A DNA stretch of 38,309 bases from Mollicutes bacterium. Its GTDB lineage: Bacteria; Bacillota_I; Bacilli_A; RF39; UBA660. Each line of letters starts with the position of its first letter. Position 1 is the stretch's first letter. A program made the translations under genes and the position numbers. The DNA lies in the NCBI GenBank assembly GCA_012837765.1, contig DUQO01000069.1:1-38309 (forward strand). Reading direction: 5' to 3'. The notes under the pieces were generated by a model. It made no database searches and was not told the DNA's origin. It worked only from the letters and a program-made list of their open reading frames with translations. This document shows, piece after piece, positions 18,826 through 27,871 of the stretch.

Positions 18826-19686
18826 ATGAAAAATTTAATTTTTAACTTTAAAAAATTTATAAGTAACAAAAACACAGTAACAATTTTAGGGGTGTTTTTG
18901 GGGATCTTAGTACTTTACTTTGGTTACAATTTCAGGGTACAACAAGCCATAAAACCTATTAGAGTACCATATGCCACCGTTACTATCCAACCAAGGCAAA
19001 AAATAACTGAGGACATGATTGGTTATGCAAACATTCCACCAGCAATGATCATGGGAAATGTAATAATTAATCCTGCTGTTATCATTGATAAGTATGCAAA
19101 TTATAATACTGTAATTCCCCAAGGAAGTTTGTTTTATTCTGATACAATCATAACTGCTGCAGAATTACCAGATTCAGCTTTTGTTGACATACCAGAAGGA
19201 TATGTACCTTTTAGTTTACCTGTTACAGTTGAATCAACTTATGGTAATTCGATTTTTCCAGGTAATTATATTAATATTTATTTTAAAGGATTAAATGAAG
19301 AAGGAAAAATAATAGTTGGAAAACTTGTAGAAAATATTAAAGTGTTAGCGGTAAAAGATAGTAGTGGAAGACATGTCTTTGAAAACACAGATGAAGAACG
19401 CTCTTCAAGTTATATTATTTTTGCACTTCCTGAGGATTTACATTTACTTCTTAGAAAGGCATATTACTTACGAGCAGATAGGACTATAGAAGCAGAATTA
19501 ATACCTATTCCAAATACTGAAGCTTATACTGGTGATGTTGGTGTCATAAATGTGGCTAATCAATATTTACAAACTTATATTGAAGTTAATACGGGAGTTG
19601 TTCCACTAGATGAGTTGCCTGATTTAGAAGATACGATTCCAGAGATACCAGAAGGCGACGAAACCATAAATGAAGAACAAGAATAA
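18826..19686 (+). CDS. SAF-domain, CpaB/RcpC-like pilus assembly protein
   Basis: N-terminal TM then VPYATVTIQPRQKITEDMIGYANIPPAMIMGNVI; start at ATG 18826 with SD aaaggagg. Confidence 0.8.
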   Translation: MKNLIFNFKKFISNKNTVTILGVFLGILVLYFGYNFRVQQAIKPIRVPYATVTIQPRQKITEDMIGYANIPPAMIMGNVIINPAVIIDKYANYNTVIPQGSLFYSDTIITAAELPDSAFVDIPEGYVPFSLPVTVESTYGNSIFPGNYINIYFKGLNEEGKIIVGKLVENIKVLAVKDSSGRHVFENTDEERSSSYIIFALPEDLHLLLRKAYYLRADRTIEAELIPIPNTEAYTGDVGVINVANQYLQTYIEVNTGVVPLDELPDLEDTIPEIPEGDETINEEQE

Positions 19687-19702
19687 GAAAGGGTGTTAAC
19701 TG

Positions 19703-20785
19703 ATGTTTGATGACAATTTGTTTAATAATATAGATTTCGGACCGCTTACCGAGTATTTGGAAAATGATGATATCACTGATATTTCTTATAGTAATAATGG
19801 ACAACTATGGTTAAAAAGTTTATCAAAAGGTCCACATAGAGCGGAAAACCAAAATGTTAATAATGCAATGATAGAAAAAATTGCCTTTCAATGCTCTAAT
19901 ATAATGGGTAAGACTTTTAATATGGCACATCCTTTTCTGGATGCAGAAGGAGCGGAATTACGTCTTAATTTTGTGCATGATTCAATAGCTACTAATGGTA
20001 TAGCTATGGTTATGAGAAAGACTCCTGCTAAAATTAGGCTTAAGAAAGAAAAAATTATTGAGGATAGATATATTACAGAAGAGGTCAATGATTTTCTTGT
20101 AAAATGTGTTGAAGGGCATTGTAATATCATAGTAAGTGGTGAAACAGGTTCTGGTAAAACGGAATTTGTAAAATATTTAGCGTCTCATATAAAAGAAAAC
20201 GAAAAAATTATTACAATTGAAGATACTCTTGAATTACACCTCGATAGGATATATCCTCATCGAGATATAGTTGCTATGAAAACAAATAATATAGCTTCTT
20301 ACTCTGAAGTTCTTGTAACATGTATGAGACAAAACCCAAAATGGATATTGTTATCGGAAGTTCGAAGTGCTGAAGCAGTAACAGCTGTTAGAAACTCGAT
20401 ATCTTCTGGTCACAAAATATTATCAACTATTCATGCTGATAAAGCACAATCTATTCCTCATCGTTTATATAGTTTGCTTGAAACCAATCAAGATGTAGAA
20501 CAATTTTTAAAAATAATATATAGGTACGTTCAATTAGGTGTTCATGTCAGAGCTTATATGGATAAAGAAACGGGTAAATTTAGAAGAGAGATTGTTGAGG
20601 TTTGTGAATTTTATGTAGATAAAAATAATGAACCTAAATATAATCATATTTATCGTAAAACAGCAGAAGGTAATATAGTTAGAAATAACCCTTCTCAAGA
20701 ATTAATTGAGTACTTATCTACGAGTGGAATAATAATTCCTCCTAATATCTTTGTTAATAACCATGAAGAAATAGAAACATTATAA
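19703..20785 (+). CDS. CpaF/TadA-type secretion ATPase
   Basis: Walker A IIVSGETGSGKTEFVKYLA, ITIEDTLELHL, RQNPKWILLSEVRSAEAV, GHKILSTIHAD. Confidence 0.93.
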   Translation: MFDDNLFNNIDFGPLTEYLENDDITDISYSNNGQLWLKSLSKGPHRAENQNVNNAMIEKIAFQCSNIMGKTFNMAHPFLDAEGAELRLNFVHDSIATNGIAMVMRKTPAKIRLKKEKIIEDRYITEEVNDFLVKCVEGHCNIIVSGETGSGKTEFVKYLASHIKENEKIITIEDTLELHLDRIYPHRDIVAMKTNNIASYSEVLVTCMRQNPKWILLSEVRSAEAVTAVRNSISSGHKILSTIHADKAQSIPHRLYSLLETNQDVEQFLKIIYRYVQLGVHVRAYMDKETGKFRREIVEVCEFYVDKNNEPKYNHIYRKTAEGNIVRNNPSQELIEYLSTSGIIIPPNIFVNNHEEIETL

Positions 20786-20803
20786 AGGAAAGCAGGTGAC
20801 AAT

Positions 20804-21703
20804 ATGGAATTTTTAATACTTTGCTTAATTACAATATATGTTATTGTATATCGTAAGAACAAAGGACAGAACGTGTATCGTTTTATTGTAAATCAAGCAT
20901 CATCAATATATGAAAAATATGCACCGTATTCCTTTCAAAGTGTTAGAGAAAAGGCAAAGGAATTAAAACAAGAATATACAATAAGACAATATACCATTCA
21001 AATAGTGATATTTGCTGGTGGTGCTTTTGTTATTTCTTGGTTATACTTTTATAATATTGTTATTAGTATTATATATTGTTTGGTTGCTATTTCCTCTATT
21101 CCATATCTTGCGTATTTAAGATACAAAAAAATATATAGTGAATTTATATTTGAACAAATACAAGTTTACACAACCAATACTATTATGGAGTTTGCTGTTA
21201 CAGAATCTTTTGTTAAAGCATTAGAAGGAGTATATTCATCAGGTGTACTTGAAGATCCTGTTTCAACTGATGTAAAGTATATGATTGATTTAGCTTATCA
21301 AAATGGTTCAATTGACGAATCTATTGAATATATGAACGAGAAATATGATTATTACATGGTACGTAATATGCATCAATTATTTTTACAAATAACAAAGGAA
21401 GGTTCTAAAAATGCTGCTAAAGAGTCTCTTGATAATATGCTTCTTGATATAGACACGTTAGTTGAAGGTGTTTATATTGACCGTATGAATCGTGATTCTT
21501 TTCATAAATCATTTGTTAAATATGGGATTATGTTATATTTACTTGTAATGTTAGTTCAATATATGTTAGGCGTTGATACATATATTAGCTTATTAGAATC
21601 CATGTCATATGTAAAAATATTGTTACACATTATTATCATTGTTAATAGTTATTTCTTGATTTCTGGTGAAAAATATTATAATGAGAATGTAGGTGCTGAG
21701 TAA
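20804..21703 (+). CDS. TadB-like (T2SSF-type) membrane assembly protein
   Basis: Two N-proximal TMs, cytoplasmic helical domain with AVTESFVKALEGVY..MIDLAYQNGSIDESIEYM, two C-terminal TMs; follows TadA. Confidence 0.75.
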   Translation: MEFLILCLITIYVIVYRKNKGQNVYRFIVNQASSIYEKYAPYSFQSVREKAKELKQEYTIRQYTIQIVIFAGGAFVISWLYFYNIVISIIYCLVAISSIPYLAYLRYKKIYSEFIFEQIQVYTTNTIMEFAVTESFVKALEGVYSSGVLEDPVSTDVKYMIDLAYQNGSIDESIEYMNEKYDYYMVRNMHQLFLQITKEGSKNAAKESLDNMLLDIDTLVEGVYIDRMNRDSFHKSFVKYGIMLYLLVMLVQYMLGVDTYISLLESMSYVKILLHIIIIVNSYFLISGEKYYNENVGAE

Positions 21704-22485
21704 TGGAAATAGTAATAATAGGTGTTATCGCATTCTTCATTTTTGAATACAACAAAAAAATCAACACTAATCGTTTCATTAAAGATAATTTATCTCATTT
21801 AAGAATATTAAAAGAAGATGATTATGATTTCTTGGTAAAAGCAAAATATGGGGAATCAGCAGATCCAGAAATATTGTTTTCTTCAAGGATTAAAGGTGCT
21901 TTAATAGGTGTTGTTGTATTGTTTTTGATGTTTTTAGGTAATTTAACATTTATAAATGTTGTTTTAATATTTGTTGTTGCATACTTTGTCTTCAAATCAC
22001 AGTACAATAGTTTAAAATCATATTATAAAAGGCACTTGCATCAAATAAATTTACAACTTCCATTTTTCCTAAAAATGATGGAAATATTAGCTCAACATTA
22101 TACAATACCAGTTGCACTATCTAGAACAGTAAATACAGCACCTGAAATTTTTAGACCAGGTTTAAGAGAAATGATTGAAAAAATTAATGCTGGTGATTCT
22201 TCAATAGAACCTTATATGGAATTTGCAAAACAATATCCGGTTAGTGATTCTGTTAGAATGATGAGATTATTATATAGATTGGGATTAGGGGGCCAAGAAG
22301 TGAAGCACGAGCAACTTATAATGTTTTCAAGAAATGTTTCGGCACTTCAAAATAAAGCTCGTGAACAACGATATAGAGATAGACTTAAAAAAATGGAAAA
22401 CAAAACAATGGTTATGTTGGCAGTAACTGGAGGTGGAGTAATGATTTTACTCTTGTTGTCAGTAGTGTCAATGATGGGGATTTAA
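21703..22485 (+). CDS. TadC-like (T2SSF-type) membrane assembly protein
   Basis: Central TMs, LQLPFFLKMMEILAQHYTIPVALSRTVNTAPE, C-terminal TM; overlaps TadB stop. Confidence 0.78.
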   Translation: MEIVIIGVIAFFIFEYNKKINTNRFIKDNLSHLRILKEDDYDFLVKAKYGESADPEILFSSRIKGALIGVVVLFLMFLGNLTFINVVLIFVVAYFVFKSQYNSLKSYYKRHLHQINLQLPFFLKMMEILAQHYTIPVALSRTVNTAPEIFRPGLREMIEKINAGDSSIEPYMEFAKQYPVSDSVRMMRLLYRLGLGGQEVKHEQLIMFSRNVSALQNKAREQRYRDRLKKMENKTMVMLAVTGGGVMILLLLSVVSMMGI

Positions 22486-22549
22486 TATTGTAAATTGTAA
22501 AAAAATAATATATAATTAAATTAAGAAACTGAAGGGAGGTTATTATTTA

Positions 22550-22723
22550 ATGAAAGAAGCGACAGGCGAATTAAATATGACAGTTATTACAGTTATTGCT
22601 ATAGCTGCAGTTGGTGCCTTTTTATTTGCATTTCTCCCAGGCATACTACAAAGTATAAGGGATAACTGGGATAAATCAAATTGTACTACTAATCCAAATA
22701 CAGGCGTAATAACATGTCCATAA
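22550..22723 (+). CDS. Flp-like prepilin / small pilin-like membrane peptide (57 aa), absent from ORF track
   Basis: SD gaagggagg then ATG: MKEATGELNMTVITVIAIAAVGAFLFAFLPGILQSIRDNWDKSNCTTNPNTGVITCP*; between tadC-like and tadE-like genes. Confidence 0.8.
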   Translation: MKEATGELNMTVITVIAIAAVGAFLFAFLPGILQSIRDNWDKSNCTTNPNTGVITCP

Positions 22724-22752
22724 TTTTATTCAATTAACAAAAAGGTGATGTA

Positions 22753-23169
22753 ATGAGGGAATCAATTGGTGGAGCGTTTTTAATTAAAATTATGATTGTA
22801 TTTATTATTGTATACAATAGTGTTTTAGCTATAGCTGTTAATTATGCTATGGCTTTTAGAGTTAAAAACAAAGCCGTTGATTTGCTTGAACAATATGAGG
22901 GTTGTAAAACAGCTGCTGACAAAATTATTGCTTATGTAAATACAGTTGGTTATTATAGGGCTGATACATCCGCTTCAAAAGGTATAAAAATAGATACCAT
23001 TCAAGTTGATAATAATAATAGAAGAGGTTATTATTATGAAGTTACCACTTTTATTCAATTTGATTTTCCTTTTGTGGGTCGATTATTAGTTGTCCCAATC
23101 AAAGGAGAGACAAAAATAATTTATGGAATTTCACAGGATGATGCAACTTGCCCTGCAGGTAGCTTTTAG
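22753..23169 (+). CDS. TadE-like pseudopilin-type protein
   Basis: N-terminal hydrophobic helix ESIGGAFLIKIMIVFIIVYNSVLAIAVNYAMAFRVKN, small extracytoplasmic domain. Confidence 0.6.
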   Translation: MRESIGGAFLIKIMIVFIIVYNSVLAIAVNYAMAFRVKNKAVDLLEQYEGCKTAADKIIAYVNTVGYYRADTSASKGIKIDTIQVDNNNRRGYYYEVTTFIQFDFPFVGRLLVVPIKGETKIIYGISQDDATCPAGSF

Positions 23170-23187
23170 AAGAAAGCTGGTGGTTAT

Positions 23188-24171
23188 ATGAATGTTATTG
23201 TATCTAATAAATATCGAGAACTATTAGGTTCATTAGAAATTGATGTTATAAAATCAGTTAATGGTGAATTCGAGGTTGATGAGTTAATCAACATGTTTGC
23301 CAATTTTTTCTATAGTAAAATGATTTTAGATATAACTGCAATTAAAGGGTATAAAGAAACAAAAAAATTACAAAAGTTATCAATGGCCCTTGATATGGAT
23401 AAAATTATTTTATTGCTAGATGATGATGAAATTAGTTCTTCCTCTGAATATTTATCTAAACTTATCTCGATGGGGATATATAACTTTACAAAAAATAAAG
23501 ATGGAATTATGTATTTATTAAATCATCCTAATACGTATAGGGATGTGGCACACATTCATCAACTTGATCAATTAACTACTACCGTTAATACTAAACATAC
23601 AAAAAGTAGTGTAAGAGTTCTTGGAATTAAAAATTTAACTGAAGATGCTGGTTCAACATCATTGATTTATATGTTGAAAAATCAATTGGCTAGAAATTAT
23701 AATGTGATTGCTATTGAAATAGGGAAAAGGGATTTTGCTTATTTTAACGACAAAAATATGATTTCTACAACTAAAGAAGAGTTTCCAACTATTTTGTTAA
23801 AAGCCAAAAATGTTGATATAATATTAGTCGATGTAAACGAAAGTAAAACAGAAGAGATATGTGACGATGTGTTATATTTGTTAGAACCATCAACGATAAA
23901 ATTAAATAAATTAATTCGTAAAAACAGAAATATATTTAGAGATTTAAGTGGTAAAAAGATAGTATTAAACAAAAGTCTATTAACTTCAAAAGATGTTTTA
24001 GATTTTGAGGGGGAAGCAAGAACAAGTGTTTTTTATAATGTCCCTCCATTAAATGATCGTGTACCAAATAAAATTCTAGATTCTTTTTTAAGCAAATTAG
24101 GATTTGTAAGACAAAAAACAGAAGAAAATGTTGAAGAAAAAGGAAAGATATTGGGGTTGTTCAAATTTTAA
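23188..24171 (+). CDS. TadZ/CpaE-like protein with degenerate ATPase motif
   Basis: Receiver-like N-terminal region then VRVLGIKNLTEDAGSTSLIYMLKNQLARNYNVIAIEIGKRDFAYF and VDIILVDVNES; no soluble-MinD KGGxGKT. Confidence 0.6.
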   Translation: MNVIVSNKYRELLGSLEIDVIKSVNGEFEVDELINMFANFFYSKMILDITAIKGYKETKKLQKLSMALDMDKIILLLDDDEISSSSEYLSKLISMGIYNFTKNKDGIMYLLNHPNTYRDVAHIHQLDQLTTTVNTKHTKSSVRVLGIKNLTEDAGSTSLIYMLKNQLARNYNVIAIEIGKRDFAYFNDKNMISTTKEEFPTILLKAKNVDIILVDVNESKTEEICDDVLYLLEPSTIKLNKLIRKNRNIFRDLSGKKIVLNKSLLTSKDVLDFEGEARTSVFYNVPPLNDRVPNKILDSFLSKLGFVRQKTEENVEEKGKILGLFKF

Positions 24172-24184
24172 GGAGAGATGTTAA

Positions 24185-24532
24185 ATGTTGTTAGCTATTG
24201 ATTGTTCGAGTGCTAGTTTAGAAACAGTTATTAGATTATCGAAAATTCTTTTACAAATAATTCAAATGATAGTTCCAATTGGATTGATAGTGTTAGGTTC
24301 GATAGATTTAGCTCGAGGTGTTTTTGCATCTGACGAAGGAGCTATAAAAAAAGCTCAAATGACGTTTTTTAAAAGAGCTATCGCAGCTGTATTGGTTTTC
24401 TTTACATCTATGGGAGTAAGAGTTATCATGGGCATTGTTGGAAATGATGCTTGGAGAGAGTGTTGGGATAATATTTCAGCAAAAGAAAGTGACGAAATGG
24501 TATGTAATTATCAAATAGATTTAAATGTATGA
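24185..24532 (+). CDS. VirB2/TrbC-like small membrane protein, copy 1
   Basis: ILLQIIQMIVPIGLIVLGSIDLARGVFASDEGAIKKAQMTFFKRAIAAVLVFFTSMGVRVIMGIVGN, paralogous to 24882 ORF. Confidence 0.72.
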   Translation: MLLAIDCSSASLETVIRLSKILLQIIQMIVPIGLIVLGSIDLARGVFASDEGAIKKAQMTFFKRAIAAVLVFFTSMGVRVIMGIVGNDAWRECWDNISAKESDEMVCNYQIDLNV

Positions 24533-24694
24533 AAAGGAACGATAACTGTAAAGTATCAGAAGAATAATCGTAGTAATTATACAATTAGTACTACAATAGA
24601 TTATTGTAAAAACGTTACAACTATTGAAGACTGGTATAAATATGTTGAGTGCAATCACTTAGATGTAACAAGAAAAAGTCGTCCTAATACCCCT

Positions 24695-24780
24695 GACATT
24701 GAGGGATGCCATATTAAAGCCGTGGTGGCATCGCATCAAGGTCCAAGTCACCAAGCTCGATAGACGGTGTCAATTTTTTG
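24695..24780 (+). ncRNA. Candidate structured RNA / 3' element with terminal T-run
   Basis: GACATTG(24695-24701)/CGGTGTC(24765-24771) enclosing GATGCCA(24705-24711)/TGGCATC(24726-24732); about 48% GC (hand count 24681-24780) in an AT-rich region; followed by CAATTTTTT. Confidence 0.45.
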
Positions 24781-24830
24781 TGTTTAGTTTACATTATTAT
24801 CAGATTTTCGCTTGAAAAAAACCTTAATTA

Positions 24831-24859
24831 TTGACAAACAATGTAAATAAAAGTATTAT
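24831..24859 (+). promoter_or_regulatory. Consensus sigma-A promoter
   Basis: TTGACA-N17-TATTAT, 22 nt upstream of ATG 24882. Confidence 0.85.
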
Positions 24860-24881
24860 AAATCTATAAGGAGGAAAAAAT

Positions 24882-25256
24882 ATGCTAATATTAAACTGTA
24901 CAAATGGGTTAGGACCAATTGTTGGCTTTATTAAAGGAGCTTTAGGAATAATTCAAATTTTAATTCCAATTGGTTTAATAATTTGGGGTACTATTGATTT
25001 AGGAAAAGCAGTTATTGCTTCAGATGAAAAAAAGATAAAAGAAAATCAACAATTATTGATGAAAAGAGCGTTATCCGCAGCTATGGTCTTCTTAGTTGCA
25101 ACACTTGTTTCAGTTTTAATGGGGTTTGTTGGAAACACAGAATGGCAAGAATGTTGGAAGGGTGCAACAAAATGTAAGAGCCCAAATCCAATAACAGGTG
25201 AGTGTTGTTCTGATGATGGCAAAACTTTTAATGCTGATACTGGAACATGTAAATAA
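24882..25256 (+). CDS. VirB2/TrbC-like small membrane protein, copy 2 with Cys-rich tail
   Basis: GALGIIQILIPIGLIIWGTIDLGKAVIASDEKKIKENQQLLMKRALSAAMVFLVATLVSVLMGFVGNTEWQECW; tail CKSPNPITGECCSDDGKTFNADTGTCK. Confidence 0.75.
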   Translation: MLILNCTNGLGPIVGFIKGALGIIQILIPIGLIIWGTIDLGKAVIASDEKKIKENQQLLMKRALSAAMVFLVATLVSVLMGFVGNTEWQECWKGATKCKSPNPITGECCSDDGKTFNADTGTCK

Positions 25257-25273
25257 AAAATGATAATTTAAAT

Positions 25274-25306
25274 AAAAATGTTAACCTTAGTGTTGACATT
25301 TTTTTA
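25274..25306 (+). terminator. Intrinsic terminator after copy 2
   Basis: AAAAATGTTAAC-CTTAGT-GTTGACATTTTTTT. Confidence 0.78.
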
Positions 25307-25582
25307 TACAAAAAAGTATCGAAATTAAAATATAAGTTATTATTTTTTGTTAATTTTTGTTGCAATAATATTGTAACAGTTAATTATAATTATCTTGCTA
25401 AATGAAGTTAAAAATGATATGATGTTATGTGTAATAGATTATATAATGGAAATTTTTAAACAGTCATACAAAACAATTGTTTTTGTTGGCTATTGACAGA
25501 AAGATGTTTTTAAAATAAGTAACTTCATTTACTTCGATTTTATGCTATTATATTAAATAAATATTTAAGGGTGTGTAATTAT

Positions 25583-27511
25583 ATGATGGATAATATATTT
25601 AGATTTTTGTTCTTCTTTTTTGATTCAATTATATACCGCTTCATACCAATTTTGTATGATTTTACAGAGCTTTTAGCAAGACAACAAGTAATAAGCAGTG
25701 AAAATATAGAATCTTTTGCGAACAACATTTATGCCTTATTAGGTATTTTTATGCTTTTTAGATTAGCTTTTATTTTGTTAAACGCTATAATTGATCCTGA
25801 TAAATTAAATAATGAAAAAGGGTTTACAAAAATTGTAACAAGAATAATTCAAGCGTTGTTTTTAATTGTTATAATCCCTTATGCATTTGAATATGCATAT
25901 AGTTTACAAAACAATATTATTGATAAAGGTATAATGACTAAAGTCTTTTTTGGTGGTCAAACAGTAGAAGCAGAAGATGCAGGAAACGTACTTGCTCAAA
26001 CAACGTTGAATTCTTTTTATCGTTGTAGAGATGACCTTCTCGAAGCCAAAACAGATCCAACGGATTCTAGTAGAACAATAATGGTATGTAAGGATGAGGG
26101 AAGGTTAAATGATGCTTTTAGTGATGCTTTTCCTAGTGCGACAGGAAGTTCCCCAAATTTTTCCTCACTACGAGAGATTTTAAACACTAAAGCATCAGAT
26201 GGAGAGTACTTTTATGAGTATAATTCTATAATTTCAACTATTTCTGGTGGTTTGATTCTTTTCTTATTAATTACTTTTACAATAGATGTTGCAGTGAGAG
26301 CTGTTAAACTATCGTTTTTACAACTTATAACTCCTGTTGCAGTAATTGGTTATATCGAACCAGGTGGTGGAATATTTAAAACATGGTTAAAAATGGTAGT
26401 GGCAACTTTCGTAAATCTTTTTATTAGATTGTTGGCACTCTCTTTTGTTGGATACATAATGTCGTTACTTACTCATTTTAATCCTGTAGATAAAAACGGA
26501 CTTCCTTTAACAGGTACTCTTCGCGCCTTTGTTTATATAATGATAATAATTGGTGCACTAATTTTTGCTAAGGAAGCACCTAAAATATTATCAAAACTAT
26601 TTAATATAGATGAGGGATCTTTAGGAAGTCTTAATCCACTTAAGAAACTTGGCGGAGTTGCTGGAGCTGGATTGATTGGTGCTGGAGCAGCTGTTGGTGC
26701 AAAACTTACTGGTGCTACTTTTGGTGGGATATCTGGTGGAATTGCTGCTAGATCAAGAGGAGGAAGTTTTCTGGCCGGAGCTGCTCAAGGAGCAAAAACA
26801 GGATTTGGTAATGTTAAAGTGAAAGATGGATATAAAGGCGGTGTTACTGGATTAGGAAAAACGTTACTTGGCGGAACTTTTGGAGCATCAAGCAAAGGCG
26901 GATCTTATGCTGCTAGTAAAGTTACAGGAAATGAAGATGAAAAAGTTGGCTTAGCTAAAATAGGCGAAAATATAAAAGATGGTCTTTCTTCTAAAACTGC
27001 TAGCATGCATGAAAAACGTGGAAATAGAAAAGCTGCTGAAATGTACGAAGAATTATCAGCAAAACAAAAAAGAGGTGAAAGTATTTACAAGAATGCTGAC
27101 TATCAAACAGCAGTTAATCACCTTGCTGATAGCAAAGAAAAACTTAAACAGTTTGAAGCAGAAAGACAATATTGGGCTAACCGTTATCAAGCAGACCCTA
27201 CTGGTGTATACAAAGGAGCAGATGGTAAGGAATATGAAATTAGGACTGCATACGAAACTGCCAATAAAAATTACGTTAACGCTCAGAAAAATACTGATTA
27301 CTATAAAACAGAACTTGAAGAAATGGATAAAGAATTTAAATATTCTGAAGATGCTGCAACTAGAAAATTTATGAATGATTATAAAGAGATGCAAAAATAT
27401 TCAACAGTACAAAAGTACGATCCAATTCCAGGACAAGGTAATCTAGAACATGTCAACCAACCAAAAACTAGTGGTCATAACAATGAACCAAAGGATAGTG
27501 GAAACCTTTAA
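25583..27511 (+). CDS. VirB6/TrbL-like polytopic membrane protein
   Basis: Multi-TM, FLQLITPVAVIGYIEPGGGIFKTWLKMVVATFVNLFIRLLALSFVGYI, KEAPKILSKLF, Gly/Ala-rich then helical charged tail; ATG at 25583 preferred over GTG 25571. Confidence 0.8.
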   Translation: MMDNIFRFLFFFFDSIIYRFIPILYDFTELLARQQVISSENIESFANNIYALLGIFMLFRLAFILLNAIIDPDKLNNEKGFTKIVTRIIQALFLIVIIPYAFEYAYSLQNNIIDKGIMTKVFFGGQTVEAEDAGNVLAQTTLNSFYRCRDDLLEAKTDPTDSSRTIMVCKDEGRLNDAFSDAFPSATGSSPNFSSLREILNTKASDGEYFYEYNSIISTISGGLILFLLITFTIDVAVRAVKLSFLQLITPVAVIGYIEPGGGIFKTWLKMVVATFVNLFIRLLALSFVGYIMSLLTHFNPVDKNGLPLTGTLRAFVYIMIIIGALIFAKEAPKILSKLFNIDEGSLGSLNPLKKLGGVAGAGLIGAGAAVGAKLTGATFGGISGGIAARSRGGSFLAGAAQGAKTGFGNVKVKDGYKGGVTGLGKTLLGGTFGASSKGGSYAASKVTGNEDEKVGLAKIGENIKDGLSSKTASMHEKRGNRKAAEMYEELSAKQKRGESIYKNADYQTAVNHLADSKEKLKQFEAERQYWANRYQADPTGVYKGADGKEYEIRTAYETANKNYVNAQKNTDYYKTELEEMDKEFKYSEDAATRKFMNDYKEMQKYSTVQKYDPIPGQGNLEHVNQPKTSGHNNEPKDSGNL

Positions 27512-27547
27512 AATGGATTTAATTAATAAAAAGGAGTGTGATATTAG

Positions 27548-27871
27548 GTGGATAAATCTAGTTATTTAATACCTGCAAATACAAAAAGTGGGGCATTATT
27601 CTTAAATATGTTTACTAAATTTGATGTTATTCTACTATTATCTGGTATATTTACTACGTTGATTTTACTTGTTGTATTACCTATTGAAACCCTTCCGATG
27701 ACTTTAATAGCACTTGCCCCTGCTCTGATTTGTGCTTTTTTGGTATTACCAATTCCAAACTATCACAATGTTTTAACTGTTATAAATAGTGCAATAAAAT
27801 TTTTCACAGAAAGACGTGTGTTCATATGGAAAGGTTGGTGTATATATGAAAAATTCCAAAGCAAGAAGTAA
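27548..27871 (+). CDS. PrgI/VirB3-like membrane protein
   Basis: Two adjacent TMs in ~107 aa directly upstream of VirB4: YLIPANTKSGALFLNMFTKFDVILLLSGIF...; GTG start. Confidence 0.7.
   Translation: MDKSSYLIPANTKSGALFLNMFTKFDVILLLSGIFTTLILLVVLPIETLPMTLIALAPALICAFLVLPIPNYHNVLTVINSAIKFFTERRVFIWKGWCIYEKFQSKK

Noticed and set aside
27056-27394. 112-aa minus-strand and 131-aa plus-strand ORFs inside the VirB6-like gene
   Set aside because: Alternative-frame shadows of the Lys-rich helical tail of the VirB6-like protein.
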